A stretch of 64,000 bases of DNA from Mesorhizobium sp. M1B.F.Ca.ET.045.04.1.1 (GTDB taxonomy: Bacteria > Pseudomonadota > Alphaproteobacteria > Rhizobiales > Rhizobiaceae), in the NCBI RefSeq assembly GCF_003952465.1, contig NZ_CP034448.1, positions 2,457,001 to 2,521,000 of the forward strand, written 5' to 3'. Under the pieces are notes generated by a model. That model did not search any database and was not told where the DNA came from. It saw only the letters and a list, made by a program, of their open reading frames with translations. The position numbers and the translations under genes were made by a program. This document shows positions 42,229-51,356 of this stretch, in pieces. The stretch's first letter is position 1. Every line of letters starts with the position of its first letter.

Positions 42229-43683
42229 TTATCCCACCGCGCTCAATAGGGCGTCCAGCATGTCGTCGACGGTCTTCATCATGCGCGCCGACGCCTGATA
42301 GGTGTGCTCGAGGTCGAGAAGCAGGGACATTTCCTGGTCGACATTGACGCCGGTGTCGTTCGACAACGCTTCGGCGGTGCGCGTGGCCAGCGCCTCCTTG
42401 GCGTCGGCGTTGGTCGAGGCCTGCTGGCGCACGCCCGCGAACCAGCCGATGGCGTTCGCGGCGTAGTCGGAGACACACGAGGTGGCGGTGATGCCGGCGG
42501 AGCTGTCGAAGGCCATCGGCTGATCCAGCCTGTTGCCATAGGCGATCAGCAGGTCCGCGTAGGAAGCCCCGCCGCCGGTGTTGGAAATATAGGCCGCGCC
42601 GTTGATGCCGCCGTCGCGCAGGAGCGACGGGCTGCCGCCGGTGCTCGGGTCAAGGGCGGCGTTGACGCTGATCGAGCCGGCGAGGCCGTTGACCAGGGTG
42701 CCGGCAGCCGGAATGGCCGGCGCGCCGGACCAAGTGAAAAGGCCCGCTGCATTGGGCTTAGACGGCGCGGTCTCGGCAAATGCCGTGATCAGGCCGCGCG
42801 CGATCTCGTCGAGCTGGCTCTGCATGGTCGCGGCGACGCCGTCGCGCAGCGTCAGCATGCCGGCGAGCTTGCCATCGGCGCTGGCGTTGTCGCCGGCGCC
42901 TGCCGAAAGCGGCACGTTGTCGATATAGATCGTGTTGCCGGGAGCGCCGGCGGTGTAGCCGGCCGAGGGCGTGAAAGTTACCGAGCGCGGCACCGTCTCG
43001 AACAGCGTCGTGCCGTCCTTGGTGGTGATGACCATATCGTTGTCGCCGCGCGTGAAGGTCGAGACCGGGACATATTCCGCGATCTTCTTCAAAATGGCGT
43101 CGCGCTGGTCGAGCGCGTCGGACACATCCGTGCCGGAGCGCGTGCCGGCGATGACGGCCTTGTTGGCGTCCTGGAACTGGCTGAGCAGCGAGTTGAGGTC
43201 GTCGACCGCGGTGGCGATCTGGCCATCGGTCTGGGTGCGGAAGTCCTGGATCGCCTTGGTGCCGTCGTTCAGCGAGCTCACCACCTGCTTGGCCGCGTCG
43301 ATGACGCTGGCGCCGAGATTCTGGTTCGACGGCGTGGTGGCGTAGAGCTGCAGCGCCTGCTGCAGATTGGCGATCGCCGTCGATGGAGACGATGCGTTGT
43401 CGACCCCGTTGACCGAGAGGTCGAGCTGATCCATGCCGCTGTAAAGCGCGCTCTGGCCGCTCCATGCCGACAGCGCGGAAAGGTTCTGCCGGAACAGAAG
43501 GTCATTGGCGGCGCGCTGGATCTCCACCGATCGTGCGCCGGGCGCCGTGCTGGTGACGACGGCGACGCGGCGGGCATAGTCCGGGTTGGAAGCGTCGGCC
43601 ACATTGCGCGACACGACGCTGGTTTGCTTGGATGTGGCCAGGAGCGCCGACTGGGCGATGCTTAGTGCGGTGGAAAGCGACAT
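42229..43683 (-). CDS. flgK: Hook-filament junction protein FlgK (HAP1)
   Basis: This 484-residue protein has the rod/hook-family N terminus (LSIAQSALLATSKQTSVVSRNVADASNPDYARR). The C terminus VDQEMSLLLDLEHTYQASARMMKTVDDMLDALLSAV is characteristic of FlgK. It is shorter than enterobacterial FlgK but matches rhizobial lengths. It follows flgE by 32 bp on one transcript. Confidence 0.95.
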   Translation of the reverse strand: MSLSTALSIAQSALLATSKQTSVVSRNVADASNPDYARRVAVVTSTAPGARSVEIQRAANDLLFRQNLSALSAWSGQSALYSGMDQLDLSVNGVDNASSPSTAIANLQQALQLYATTPSNQNLGASVIDAAKQVVSSLNDGTKAIQDFRTQTDGQIATAVDDLNSLLSQFQDANKAVIAGTRSGTDVSDALDQRDAILKKIAEYVPVSTFTRGDNDMVITTKDGTTLFETVPRSVTFTPSAGYTAGAPGNTIYIDNVPLSAGAGDNASADGKLAGMLTLRDGVAATMQSQLDEIARGLITAFAETAPSKPNAAGLFTWSGAPAIPAAGTLVNGLAGSISVNAALDPSTGGSPSLLRDGGINGAAYISNTGGGASYADLLIAYGNRLDQPMAFDSSAGITATSCVSDYAANAIGWFAGVRQQASTNADAKEALATRTAEALSNDTGVNVDQEMSLLLDLEHTYQASARMMKTVDDMLDALLSAVG

Positions 43684-43715
43684 GCGGGTCTTTCACGGGC
43701 TGGCGCCCGATGGGT

Positions 43716-44972
43716 TTATCTCTTCAGGTTGACGAGGACGTCCATGAGGTCGGAACCGGTCTGGAAGACCTTGGAATTGGCGGTGTAGCTGCGCTGCGCC
43801 GCGATCATGTTGGTCAGTTCCTCGGCGATGTCGACGTTGGAATTCTCGAGCGCGCCCGAGACGACCGCGCCAAGTTTTCCTTCGTTGGCGAAGCCGATGC
43901 GAACGGCGCCGGAATCGGCGCTCTGCACATAGACGTTGCCCGGCATCGCGGTGAGGTTGTCGGGGCTCTGAACGTCGGCCAGCGGAATCTTGTAGAGCGG
44001 TTTTGTGGAGCCGTCCTGGTACTGCGCGTAGATCACGCCGTCCTGCCCGATCTGGATCTTCTCGATGGTGCTGGGGGCATTGCCGTTCACGTCGGCGTCG
44101 GCAACGGTGTAGCCGGTGCCTAGCTGGGTCAGCTTGGAGAGATCGAGATTGAGGGTCGAGCCGTTCGGCACCGTGAAGGAGACGCCCGTGGTCGCGCCGG
44201 TTAGCTTGCCGGTGGTGGTGTCGAAGGTCAGGTTTGCCGAACCCAATGCGCCGCCGGTGTAGGGGAAGGACGTGCCGGGGGTCGCCTTCGACTGGTCGAA
44301 GACCGACACCTGCCAGGTTCCGGCGCCGGTTTTGGTGAAATAGACGTCGAGCAGCACCTTGTTGCCGAGATTGTCATAGGCGACCAGCGAGGACTTCGAG
44401 GTGTATTGGGCCGCGGCGGTGTTGGTGGTGGGCAGGCTGCCGGCCGCGACCGGAGTGGCGCCCGATGGCAGATTGCCGGAGAAGGTGCCCTCGGTGCTGG
44501 GCGTCGCCGTCATCTCTTGGTCGGATATCTGCACCGGCACCAGGCCCTCAAAACCGTTAGCGGTGGCCGCGGGCACGCCATTGGCATAGCTGTAGGCCAT
44601 CAGCTGGTAGCCGGCGGCGTTGACCAGCCTGCCCTCGGCGTCCGGAACGAAGGCGCCGGCGCGGGTGAGGTAGGGCGTGCCGCTCGGATCCTGCACGACG
44701 AAGAAGCCGTCGCCGTTGACGGCGAGGTCGGACACCGACGTGGTGTACTGCATGACGCCTTGCGAGCTGATGGCGGAGCGGATCGTTGTCGTCACGCCGC
44801 CAGAATTATAGGCGCCTCCGGTGCCGGGCATGATCAGCGTCGAGAATTCGGCGGAGGAGCGCTTGTAGCCGGTGGTGTCGGAGTTGGCGATGTTGTCGGC
44901 CACCGTGGACAAGCGGTTGGCCTGCGCGTTCATACCGGAAACGCCGGTCCGCATCATTCCGTAGAGGCTCAT
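43716..44972 (-). CDS. flgE: Flagellar hook protein FlgE
   Basis: This 418-residue hook subunit has an N-terminal MNAQANRLSTVADNIANSDTTGYKRSSAEFS, the FlgE D1/D2 middle, and a C-terminal LENSNVDIAEELTNMIAAQRSYTANSKVFQTGSDLMDVLVNLKR. It polymerises into the flexible hook, with length set by FliK (46,479). It is the first gene after the rem regulator, with a 91-bp gap that could hold a promoter. Confidence 0.96.
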   Translation of the reverse strand: MSLYGMMRTGVSGMNAQANRLSTVADNIANSDTTGYKRSSAEFSTLIMPGTGGAYNSGGVTTTIRSAISSQGVMQYTTSVSDLAVNGDGFFVVQDPSGTPYLTRAGAFVPDAEGRLVNAAGYQLMAYSYANGVPAATANGFEGLVPVQISDQEMTATPSTEGTFSGNLPSGATPVAAGSLPTTNTAAAQYTSKSSLVAYDNLGNKVLLDVYFTKTGAGTWQVSVFDQSKATPGTSFPYTGGALGSANLTFDTTTGKLTGATTGVSFTVPNGSTLNLDLSKLTQLGTGYTVADADVNGNAPSTIEKIQIGQDGVIYAQYQDGSTKPLYKIPLADVQSPDNLTAMPGNVYVQSADSGAVRIGFANEGKLGAVVSGALENSNVDIAEELTNMIAAQRSYTANSKVFQTGSDLMDVLVNLKR

Positions 44973-45063
44973 CGATACATCTCCGCAGTGCCTGGGTAGA
45001 AGGCCACAGAACTAAGCTTCGTGTCTTGCGCGAGGCTGGTGCGGGATGAGCCCTGGGCGGCCA

Positions 45064-45732
45064 TCAAAACACCAGCCGGTAGCCGAGGAACCTCTTGGAA
45101 TCGATCGGGTCGTGACCGAGCTTCTCGCGCAGTTTCTTGCGCAGCTTCGAGATATGGCTCTCCACCACGTTCTCCTCGACCTCTTCGTCGAAGATGCCGT
45201 AGATGGCGTTGAAGACCTGCGTCTTGGTCACGCGCCGGCCGCGATTGCTGGCCAGATACTCCAGGATGCGCCGCTCGCGGCGCGGCAGCGGCAGCGGCTC
45301 GCCGTCGATCTCCGGATCGCGGCCGTCCATGAAGATGCGCATCGAGCCGACTTCGGTGTAGGCGGCCTCTTCATGGGCGCGGCGGCGGATGGCGGTGATG
45401 CGGGCGAGAATCTCGCGGATGTGCACGGGCTTGCGGACGACGTCGTCGACGCCGCTCTCGAAAAGCCGCAGCGTGTGTTCCAGCGAATGCTGCTCGCTGA
45501 GCGCGATCACCGGGGCGCTGGTGCGGTCGCGGATTTGGCGCGGCGAGATGGCGCCGTCGCGACAGTCGCCGATGAGGAAGGCCCTGACCGATCTCAGATC
45601 GGTATCGGCGGCGGAGCTCACCCACTCGCCGAACTCGCCCGGCGCGAAGCCGGCAGTGGCGACGCCTTCGCGATCGAAAAGCGAGCTATAGCCTTCAGTT
45701 ACGAGCTCGCGCTCATCAACGATCACGATCAT
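45064..45732 (-). CDS. rem: Flagellar master regulator Rem/FtcR (OmpR-type)
   Basis: This 222-residue protein has an N-terminal receiver-like domain with an atypical acidic pocket ([10 protein letters not shown]; the usual phospho-Asp region is LIGDCRDG) and a C-terminal OmpR-type winged helix ([51 protein letters not shown]). This matches Rem of Sinorhizobium and FtcR of Brucella, class IB activators of flagellar genes. The receiver may work without phosphorylation. A 226-bp gap (45,733-45,958) lies upstream and presumably holds its promoter; I see no clear site in it. Confidence 0.92.
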   Translation of the reverse strand: MIVIVDERELVTEGYSSLFDREGVATAGFAPGEFGEWVSSAADTDLRSVRAFLIGDCRDGAISPRQIRDRTSAPVIALSEQHSLEHTLRLFESGVDDVVRKPVHIREILARITAIRRRAHEEAAYTEVGSMRIFMDGRDPEIDGEPLPLPRRERRILEYLASNRGRRVTKTQVFNAIYGIFDEEVEENVVESHISKLRKKLREKLGHDPIDSKRFLGYRLVF

Positions 45733-45958
45733 CGGACCACCCCTCCGAATCAGCTCATTTGCCCCGTGCGGAAAGGGGTACCCGGCTCGGTGAATCCTGA
45801 AAAACCGTCATTTCTTGTAGCTATTTTCTTGGGAGTTTTTTTGGGACCCGTAATAAAGGCGGTTGTGCAAACGTGTATTGGCGGCACCGGATCGGGGACG
45901 ATACCGGAGTCGCCGGGACCCTCGACGGCGGCCAGGTTCGAAGTCGCTGCAGAAACAA

Positions 45959-46549
45959 CTATTGATTGCAGAAAGCGGTGGCGTTCGGCGTCCATTTGCC
46001 GAAGCCGGTGGCGACCATGTTGGCGATGACGCGGCAGACATAGACCTTCTGCGCCGGGTCGTTGTTCGGGCCGGCATGATAGCGGGCGACAGCCATCGAC
46101 CAGGTCATATGGCGGGCATGGAGGCTCACCAGGAAGCGCGCCGCGTAGTCGACGTTCCGGTGCGGATCGAGCATGTCCTCGACGCTGCGGAAATGATCGC
46201 CGTGATAGCGATGGTTGATCTGCATGCAGCCGAGGTCGATCAGCGTCTTACCCTGGCGACGGGCATTCTCGAATGTCGCCAACGCTTCGCCGCGGCTGCG
46301 CGGGAAGACAGCTTTTCCTTCTATATTCAAAGCGTTGGGCTGGAGGCTGCCCTTCTTTCCAGTCTCCGTCAGGCCGACCGCGTAGAGGATACCCGCCGGC
46401 ACGCCGTAACGATCGGCGGCGCGCAGGATTTCCGGCTCGCAGGGATTGGCGGCGGCTTTGGCGACGCCGACAGCCAGGCTAGATATAGATATCGTCGCCA
46501 GCGCGCTCGCGAAGAGGCGAAGCAGCGCGGCCGAATTCCTGTGCGCCAT
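45959..46549 (-). CDS. Lytic transglycosylase of the flagellar cluster
   Basis: This 196-residue exported protein has a signal peptide (LLRLFASALATISISSLAVGVAKA), then an SLT-type domain: AADRYGVPAGILYAVGLTETG (catalytic Glu), then IDLGCMQINHRYHGDHF and MAVARYHAGPNN. It probably opens peptidoglycan for rod passage, replacing the muramidase half missing from FlgJ. ATG 46549 lies within the 3' end of fliK, giving a 71-bp overlap in another frame; GGAAGGA upstream supports it. Confidence 0.85.
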   Translation of the reverse strand: MAHRNSAALLRLFASALATISISSLAVGVAKAAANPCEPEILRAADRYGVPAGILYAVGLTETGKKGSLQPNALNIEGKAVFPRSRGEALATFENARRQGKTLIDLGCMQINHRYHGDHFRSVEDMLDPHRNVDYAARFLVSLHARHMTWSMAVARYHAGPNNDPAQKVYVCRVIANMVATGFGKWTPNATAFCNQ

Positions 46550-47867
46550 TGCGGTCGTTCCTTCCCGATTGCCGATCGCCGCCGGAGCTGTTGCCGCCCG
46601 AATTCCCCGGTTGGAATGAAGGCTGGTCGCGGCCCGTCGACATCGGCAGCGCGCTGTTCGCATCGGCGCGGCTTGCCGAATGCACTGCTATCGAGGGTTG
46701 CAGGATGGTGACGTGGTCGACCTCGAAGCCAAGGCCGCGGAGCGACTTGACGATGGCGTCGCTGTCGGCGGTCAGCCGGCGGTATGCCTCATGCGTCTCC
46801 GGCTTCATCTCAATCGAAAGTTGCTCTCCCGAGAGCCTCAGGCTGGCGGTCACCATGCCGAGCTCCGAAGGGTGGAGCTCGATCTTCAGGACATGTGTCG
46901 GAACGGCAACAGAATTGGCCGTTTGGGAGCTGACCGACGCGCCTGAAAAGGCCTGTTGAACGTCATCGTCCGAGGCGATCGCCTCAACCAGACCCGATGC
47001 CGTCTGGCTGAGGGGATTTTGCGCCGGCGCCGGGAAGCTCTGCTGGCTGACGACATCCATGCGCCCGGCGGCGGAGGATGGCCTGGTCTGATTGATCGAC
47101 GCGATGGACTGCGCCGCTTTCTGGGCGGCTGCCGGCCGCCAGCCGCGCGGCGTTGCGGCGTCGGTTTCGGTGCCTTGCGTTCCCGGCAGGACGTCCTCCT
47201 TGCGGACCAATGCGTCCGCGGCCGGATCGGCGCTCACCGGTTTCTGTCCGAAATCGGGCCCGGATTTCTCCGTCGCTGGTCCCGCGCGACCGGATTGCGG
47301 CAACGGCTCGGAGGTTTCGGAAGCGTCGGCCAATGTGCGTCTGCCCTGGCGAATCGCCAGCTGCGAAGCGGCGGACCGGCCAAGGGGGGATTGGATCCCT
47401 GCCTCTCCCTCGGCGGTGGATCCGTCGCGACCGGCATTTGTCGACGTTGCGAAATGGCGGATGTCGCCCAACGCCATCAGCAAGGGCAAGCCGTCCTGGA
47501 GCGGAGCGGCGTCGGACGATTGCGCCGCCGCGTCGGCATCGTCCGCTGCTTTCGCATGACCGGTGTCGGCGCTGCTCTTGGTGGCTTTTCCGGCTGCCGG
47601 CTTTTGCGCGGCGGTCTTGTTCTGCCCATCCTGGTCAGCCTGCACCTTGGGCGAACCGGCGAGGGCGCGCCTCATTGGATGAGCATCGGAGGACACAGGC
47701 TCGGCCGAATGCTCGCCTTGGCGGGCCGGTTTTTCGGCGCCATGCACCATCTCGCCGAAATTCGAGCCTTTTTCCGTCCCGTCGGCGGCCTGCTCGCGGG
47801 ACGGGGTGTGAGCGGAGCCGAGCCCCGGCAGGGCCTGACTCACGCTAGTCATTTGGGCGCTGGTCAT
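46479..47867 (-). CDS. fliK: Hook-length control protein FliK
   Basis: This 462-residue protein has a long polar, Ala/Ser/Gln-rich N-terminal region with little structure (the ruler) and a C-terminal FliK domain: HVLKIELHPSELGMVTASLRLSGEQLSIEMKPETHEAYRRLTADSDAIVKSLRGLGFEVDHVTI. After the domain comes a low-complexity Gly/Ser/Asn tail. It is exported and measures the hook. Its start overlaps the motC stop by four bases. Confidence 0.92.
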   Translation of the reverse strand: MTSAQMTSVSQALPGLGSAHTPSREQAADGTEKGSNFGEMVHGAEKPARQGEHSAEPVSSDAHPMRRALAGSPKVQADQDGQNKTAAQKPAAGKATKSSADTGHAKAADDADAAAQSSDAAPLQDGLPLLMALGDIRHFATSTNAGRDGSTAEGEAGIQSPLGRSAASQLAIRQGRRTLADASETSEPLPQSGRAGPATEKSGPDFGQKPVSADPAADALVRKEDVLPGTQGTETDAATPRGWRPAAAQKAAQSIASINQTRPSSAAGRMDVVSQQSFPAPAQNPLSQTASGLVEAIASDDDVQQAFSGASVSSQTANSVAVPTHVLKIELHPSELGMVTASLRLSGEQLSIEMKPETHEAYRRLTADSDAIVKSLRGLGFEVDHVTILQPSIAVHSASRADANSALPMSTGRDQPSFQPGNSGGNSSGGDRQSGRNDRNGAQEFGRAASPLRERAGDDIYI

Positions 47868-49306
47868 TTGGGAGCGGTTCCGAGCAATTGGTCAATCTGG
47901 TCGAGCTGCCGGCGCGCGTCGAGCATCGCGGCGTCGGTGGGATCGTGCGGATCAAGACCCGAAGCCGCCGGCGCGGATGCAGGCAGCACCGGCGGCGTTT
48001 CGGGCGGCGCAGGAGCGGAGGCCGGAGCTTCGGCCGTGGACTGAGCCGTCGTTGGCGTGGCCTGCGGCATAGAAGCCGCGGCCGGCGCGTCCGCCGCCGG
48101 CTTGGGCGAGGCCGCGACAGCTGGCTGCTCGGACACCGCGCCTTCCACCGGCGGCAAGGCGTCGGCGTCAGCCAGGCCCGCGGGGTCGGTTTCGGCGGCG
48201 GGTTTCGCCGCATCGCTCTTTGCCGGATCTGCAGCCTCGGTCTCGTCCTTGGCGGCCGCCGGCACAGGAGCGACAACCTCGCCGGCGACGGCTTGCGCCG
48301 CATCGAGCAAGGCGCGGTCGCCTTCCGAAAGCTTGCCGCGATCGATCTTGCCGAGCTTGGCGCGCACGTCGTCGATCGTGGACGACGTCACCGTGGAGAG
48401 GCTCGAGTAGAGCACGGCGCGCGGATCGTCCTGATTGCCGTTGCCGTTGCGGCCCTGCTCGGCCCGCGCCGAGGCAAAGGCCGAGAGATCGGTCAGCCCG
48501 TCGATCGCGGCGCGGCGCGCGATGCGCAGGTAGATCACCTTCTCGCGCTCGGCGTCCATCATCGACGTGATGTCGGCCAACTTGTCCTGGCTGATCGACA
48601 TATGGAGCGCAATGACACCGGAAACGAAGGAGTCGGCGAACTGACTGGCATAGGGCGAATAGAGATAGCCGGCGACATACTGCGTCGAGGCGAGCGCGAA
48701 GCGAGCGGCGTCGCCTTGCGCCGCGGCGATGCCGACGGAGCGGCGAAGGGCTGCTTCCTCGACCAGCGTACCGGGGCTGAGCAGGCGCGCCTCATCCAGC
48801 AGGGTGAGCGCGGTCAAAGGTTCATCGGTCGCGAGCAGCGAACCCTTGACCAGCGCCAGGAAGGCGCCGAGGTCGGGGGGCACGCTCATCGGATCGATCG
48901 GTTTCAGGATTTCGATCGCGGCGGCCGGCCGGCCGTTCAGATAGGCGACGATCCCTTTGGCGATGGCAAGGCTCTGCGGGTCGGTCGTCGCGCGCGAAGC
49001 CGCTGCCTCGACGGTGACCGGGTTGCCGCCGCTCATGCCGTAGACGAGCAGAGCGCGGAAATTCTTCGGGTCCTTGAAATCCCCGGCATCGGCCGCGCGA
49101 AGCCTGGCATCGGCCATTTCCAGAAGCTTGGCCTGCATCGGCAGCGCCGCATGGTCGCCGCCTGCGATGCGGTCCTGAATGAGCTGCAGCGAACGCACCA
49201 GCTGATAGGGCTGCAAGCCGTCGTCCTGCGCGAAGGCCGCCCCGGGCGACCCCGCGGCAAGCAAGAGCAGCCCGACGGCGCGGCCGATGACGGTCCTGCC
49301 CCTCAT
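47864..49306 (-). CDS. motC: Periplasmic motility protein MotC
   Basis: This 480-residue protein has a signal peptide (VGLLLLAAGSPGAAFA) and a helical body (YQLVRSLQLIQDRIAGGDHAALPMQAKLLEMADARL). A long Ala/Pro/Glu-rich segment follows, ending DAAMLDARRQLDQIDQLL. MotC is specific to rhizobia and relatives and binds the periplasmic part of MotB to gate the stator. ATG 49306 overlaps the motB stop. Confidence 0.92.
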   Translation of the reverse strand: MRGRTVIGRAVGLLLLAAGSPGAAFAQDDGLQPYQLVRSLQLIQDRIAGGDHAALPMQAKLLEMADARLRAADAGDFKDPKNFRALLVYGMSGGNPVTVEAAASRATTDPQSLAIAKGIVAYLNGRPAAAIEILKPIDPMSVPPDLGAFLALVKGSLLATDEPLTALTLLDEARLLSPGTLVEEAALRRSVGIAAAQGDAARFALASTQYVAGYLYSPYASQFADSFVSGVIALHMSISQDKLADITSMMDAEREKVIYLRIARRAAIDGLTDLSAFASARAEQGRNGNGNQDDPRAVLYSSLSTVTSSTIDDVRAKLGKIDRGKLSEGDRALLDAAQAVAGEVVAPVPAAAKDETEAADPAKSDAAKPAAETDPAGLADADALPPVEGAVSEQPAVAASPKPAADAPAAASMPQATPTTAQSTAEAPASAPAPPETPPVLPASAPAASGLDPHDPTDAAMLDARRQLDQIDQLLGTAPK

Positions 49307-50730
49307 CCGCCGGTCGCCATCAGGATCTCGATGCGGCGGTTTGCGGCCGCCAGCGGATCGGATGGGATCTTGGGCTGGCGGTCGGCGAAGCCGGCGACCT
49401 CGGTGATCCGGCTTTCGTCGACGCCGCCGCGCACCAGCATGTAGTAGGCGGAGTGGGCGCGGGCGGTGGACAGCCGCCAATTGTCGTAGGTGTCACTGCG
49501 AAACGGCCGCGCATCGGTATGGCCGCCGATGGTGATGGTGCCTTTCTTCTCGTTGATGATATGGCCGATCTTCTCCATCGCCAGCACCAGCTCGCGGCGC
49601 GGCAGGGCCGAGCCGATCTCGAACATGCCGAAGTCGAGCTGGTCGGTGATCGAGATGACGACGCCCTTGCCGGTGGCCTCGACGGAGACGCCCGCCGCCA
49701 GTTTCTCGCCTGGCGCGAAGGCCTTGGCCAGTTCCTGCTTGATCTCGGCCGCGGCCTTGAGGGCGGCGCTGCTCGGGGTCTTTTCCCCCTTGTCGGAAGC
49801 TTGTTCCGGCTCGGCCTTTTCCATCCCCGCCTTAGCCGCTTCGGCCTTCGCGGTCCCCGGCTTCGCGGCGGCCTCGGCTTTTTCGGCGTCCGCCTTCTCG
49901 CCGTCGGCTTTCTCGCCCTTGATCTCCTTGCCGTCGGCTTTCCCGACTTTCGTGCCGCTCGAACCGGCGGTCACCTTGGCACCGGGTTTTTCCGGTGTCG
50001 CCAACGGCTCGAGCGGCGCATCCAACTGCGGCGGCGCAGGCGGAACGGCCTTGACTTTCGGCACTTCGGTTTCGGCGACCTTTTCGCCGGGTTTGGCCGG
50101 ATCGCCTTCGATCTTCCTGCGTTCGGCGCTGGCTTCGGCGCCAGGGGTCGCCACCTGCTGCGACCAGAAATCCGGTGCGAAGGGATCGCGATAGGATTCG
50201 CCGCCGGAAGCGCCGGTCGCCGGACCGGCGTTCCGCGCCCCGCCTTCGCCCTTGGCACTGACATTCTGCATCACGCCGGTGTCGGTGGCGATCTCTGACA
50301 GCACGGCATAGGGATCGGCAAACAGATGCTCGTCGGAAAGGTCGGACTTCTGCGAGGCTTCCTTGGTCTGTCGCCTATCGGAAGAGCCAGCACCGCCCTT
50401 GCCGTTTTCGCCGGCCTTGCTCGCGCCGTCCTGCGGGTTGTCGGCGGTGAGACCGACCTTGCTCGGGCCGTCGCCAAGGTCTTCCAGGCCTTTGCGGCTG
50501 GAGTTGCGGTCGATCAGCTCGACCGGGTTGAAGTAGCTGGCGACCGCCGCTTTAGTCTGCTCGTTGGCGGCGTTGATCAGCCACATGACGAGGAAGAAGC
50601 ACATCATCGCGGTCATGAAGTCGGCGAAGGCGATCTTCCAGACACCGCCATGATGGCCCTCGTCATGACCGTCGTGATTGCGCTTGACGATGATGATCTC
50701 GTGCCGGGGCTCACTGTCGATCGCGGTCAT
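49303..50730 (-). CDS. motB: Stator protein MotB with a long charged linker
   Basis: This 475-residue protein has a cytoplasmic start, then one membrane helix (KIAFADFMTAMMCFFLVMWLI) with the proton-channel Asp. A very long periplasmic linker follows, rich in Lys/Ala/Glu/Pro with repeated EKADGEKADAEKAE, and then an OmpA-like peptidoglycan-binding domain (ITIGGHTDARPFRSDTYDNWRLSTARAHSAYYML). Enterobacterial MotB is about 310 residues, so the linker accounts for the extra length. MotA is not in the window. ATG 50730 overlaps the stop of the FliH-like gene. Confidence 0.94.
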   Translation of the reverse strand: MTAIDSEPRHEIIIVKRNHDGHDEGHHGGVWKIAFADFMTAMMCFFLVMWLINAANEQTKAAVASYFNPVELIDRNSSRKGLEDLGDGPSKVGLTADNPQDGASKAGENGKGGAGSSDRRQTKEASQKSDLSDEHLFADPYAVLSEIATDTGVMQNVSAKGEGGARNAGPATGASGGESYRDPFAPDFWSQQVATPGAEASAERRKIEGDPAKPGEKVAETEVPKVKAVPPAPPQLDAPLEPLATPEKPGAKVTAGSSGTKVGKADGKEIKGEKADGEKADAEKAEAAAKPGTAKAEAAKAGMEKAEPEQASDKGEKTPSSAALKAAAEIKQELAKAFAPGEKLAAGVSVEATGKGVVISITDQLDFGMFEIGSALPRRELVLAMEKIGHIINEKKGTITIGGHTDARPFRSDTYDNWRLSTARAHSAYYMLVRGGVDESRITEVAGFADRQPKIPSDPLAAANRRIEILMATGG

Positions 50731-51353
50731 GACAGGACCTCCGAAAAGGAAGCCGACCATTCGGCGATGCGCGTCTCGAACACGGTGTCATCGATGGTCA
50801 CGGTAAGGTCGAAGCCCGGGGCTTCGGTGAAATCGAGGTTGGCCGCGCGGTCCCCAAGCGCGGCCCTCAGCGGCTCGAACAGCGACAGCGGCCCGCGCAC
50901 GACGATGCGCACGGCCTCACCGTCTGCGACCGCGGCGCTGATGGTTTGGGCAAGGGCTGCGAGCGAGCGCTTTTGCAGATCGTCGCTGACGATGCCGCCG
51001 ATGATGCGGGCAACCGTCGTGGCGGTGAGATCGGCAACGCGCGCTTCCATGGCATCGACGCGCATCGCGACCGCCGCGCCGAGATCGCCGCCAAAGCTTT
51101 CCAGGAATGCTTTCGCCGCATCATCATTGGCCCGGCGCTCGGCTTCGAGCGCCGCCCGATGGGCGGCCGTGAGGCGAGCCTCGAGCGCTGCTTCCGCATC
51201 GGCCACCGCCTCGGCGATCAAAGCGCCAATGTCGGCCTGCGGCGGCGATATCTCGGGCTTGCGCTCGATGTCGGCGGCCACCGGCGCCTGGCCGGCGCGC
51301 GGGCTGCGCAAACCGAAATCAGGCAAGAGATCGAAAAGGGCTCCCGAAGCCAT
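50727..51353 (-). CDS. FliH-like flagellar assembly protein
   Basis: This 208-residue protein has a Pro-rich start, then a long Ala/Glu coiled coil (ALIAEAVADAEAALEARLTAAHRAALEAERRANDDAAKAFLESF). The C-terminal domain carries TTVARIIGGIVSDDLQKRSLAALAQTISAAVADGEAVRIVVRGP. This plan and the place directly after fliF match FliH, which regulates the FliI ATPase, but the family match is weak and annotations often leave it unnamed. It starts 3 nt after the fliF stop. Confidence 0.65.
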   Translation of the reverse strand: MASGALFDLLPDFGLRSPRAGQAPVAADIERKPEISPPQADIGALIAEAVADAEAALEARLTAAHRAALEAERRANDDAAKAFLESFGGDLGAAVAMRVDAMEARVADLTATTVARIIGGIVSDDLQKRSLAALAQTISAAVADGEAVRIVVRGPLSLFEPLRAALGDRAANLDFTEAPGFDLTVTIDDTVFETRIAEWSASFSEVLS

Positions 51354-51356
51354 GAC

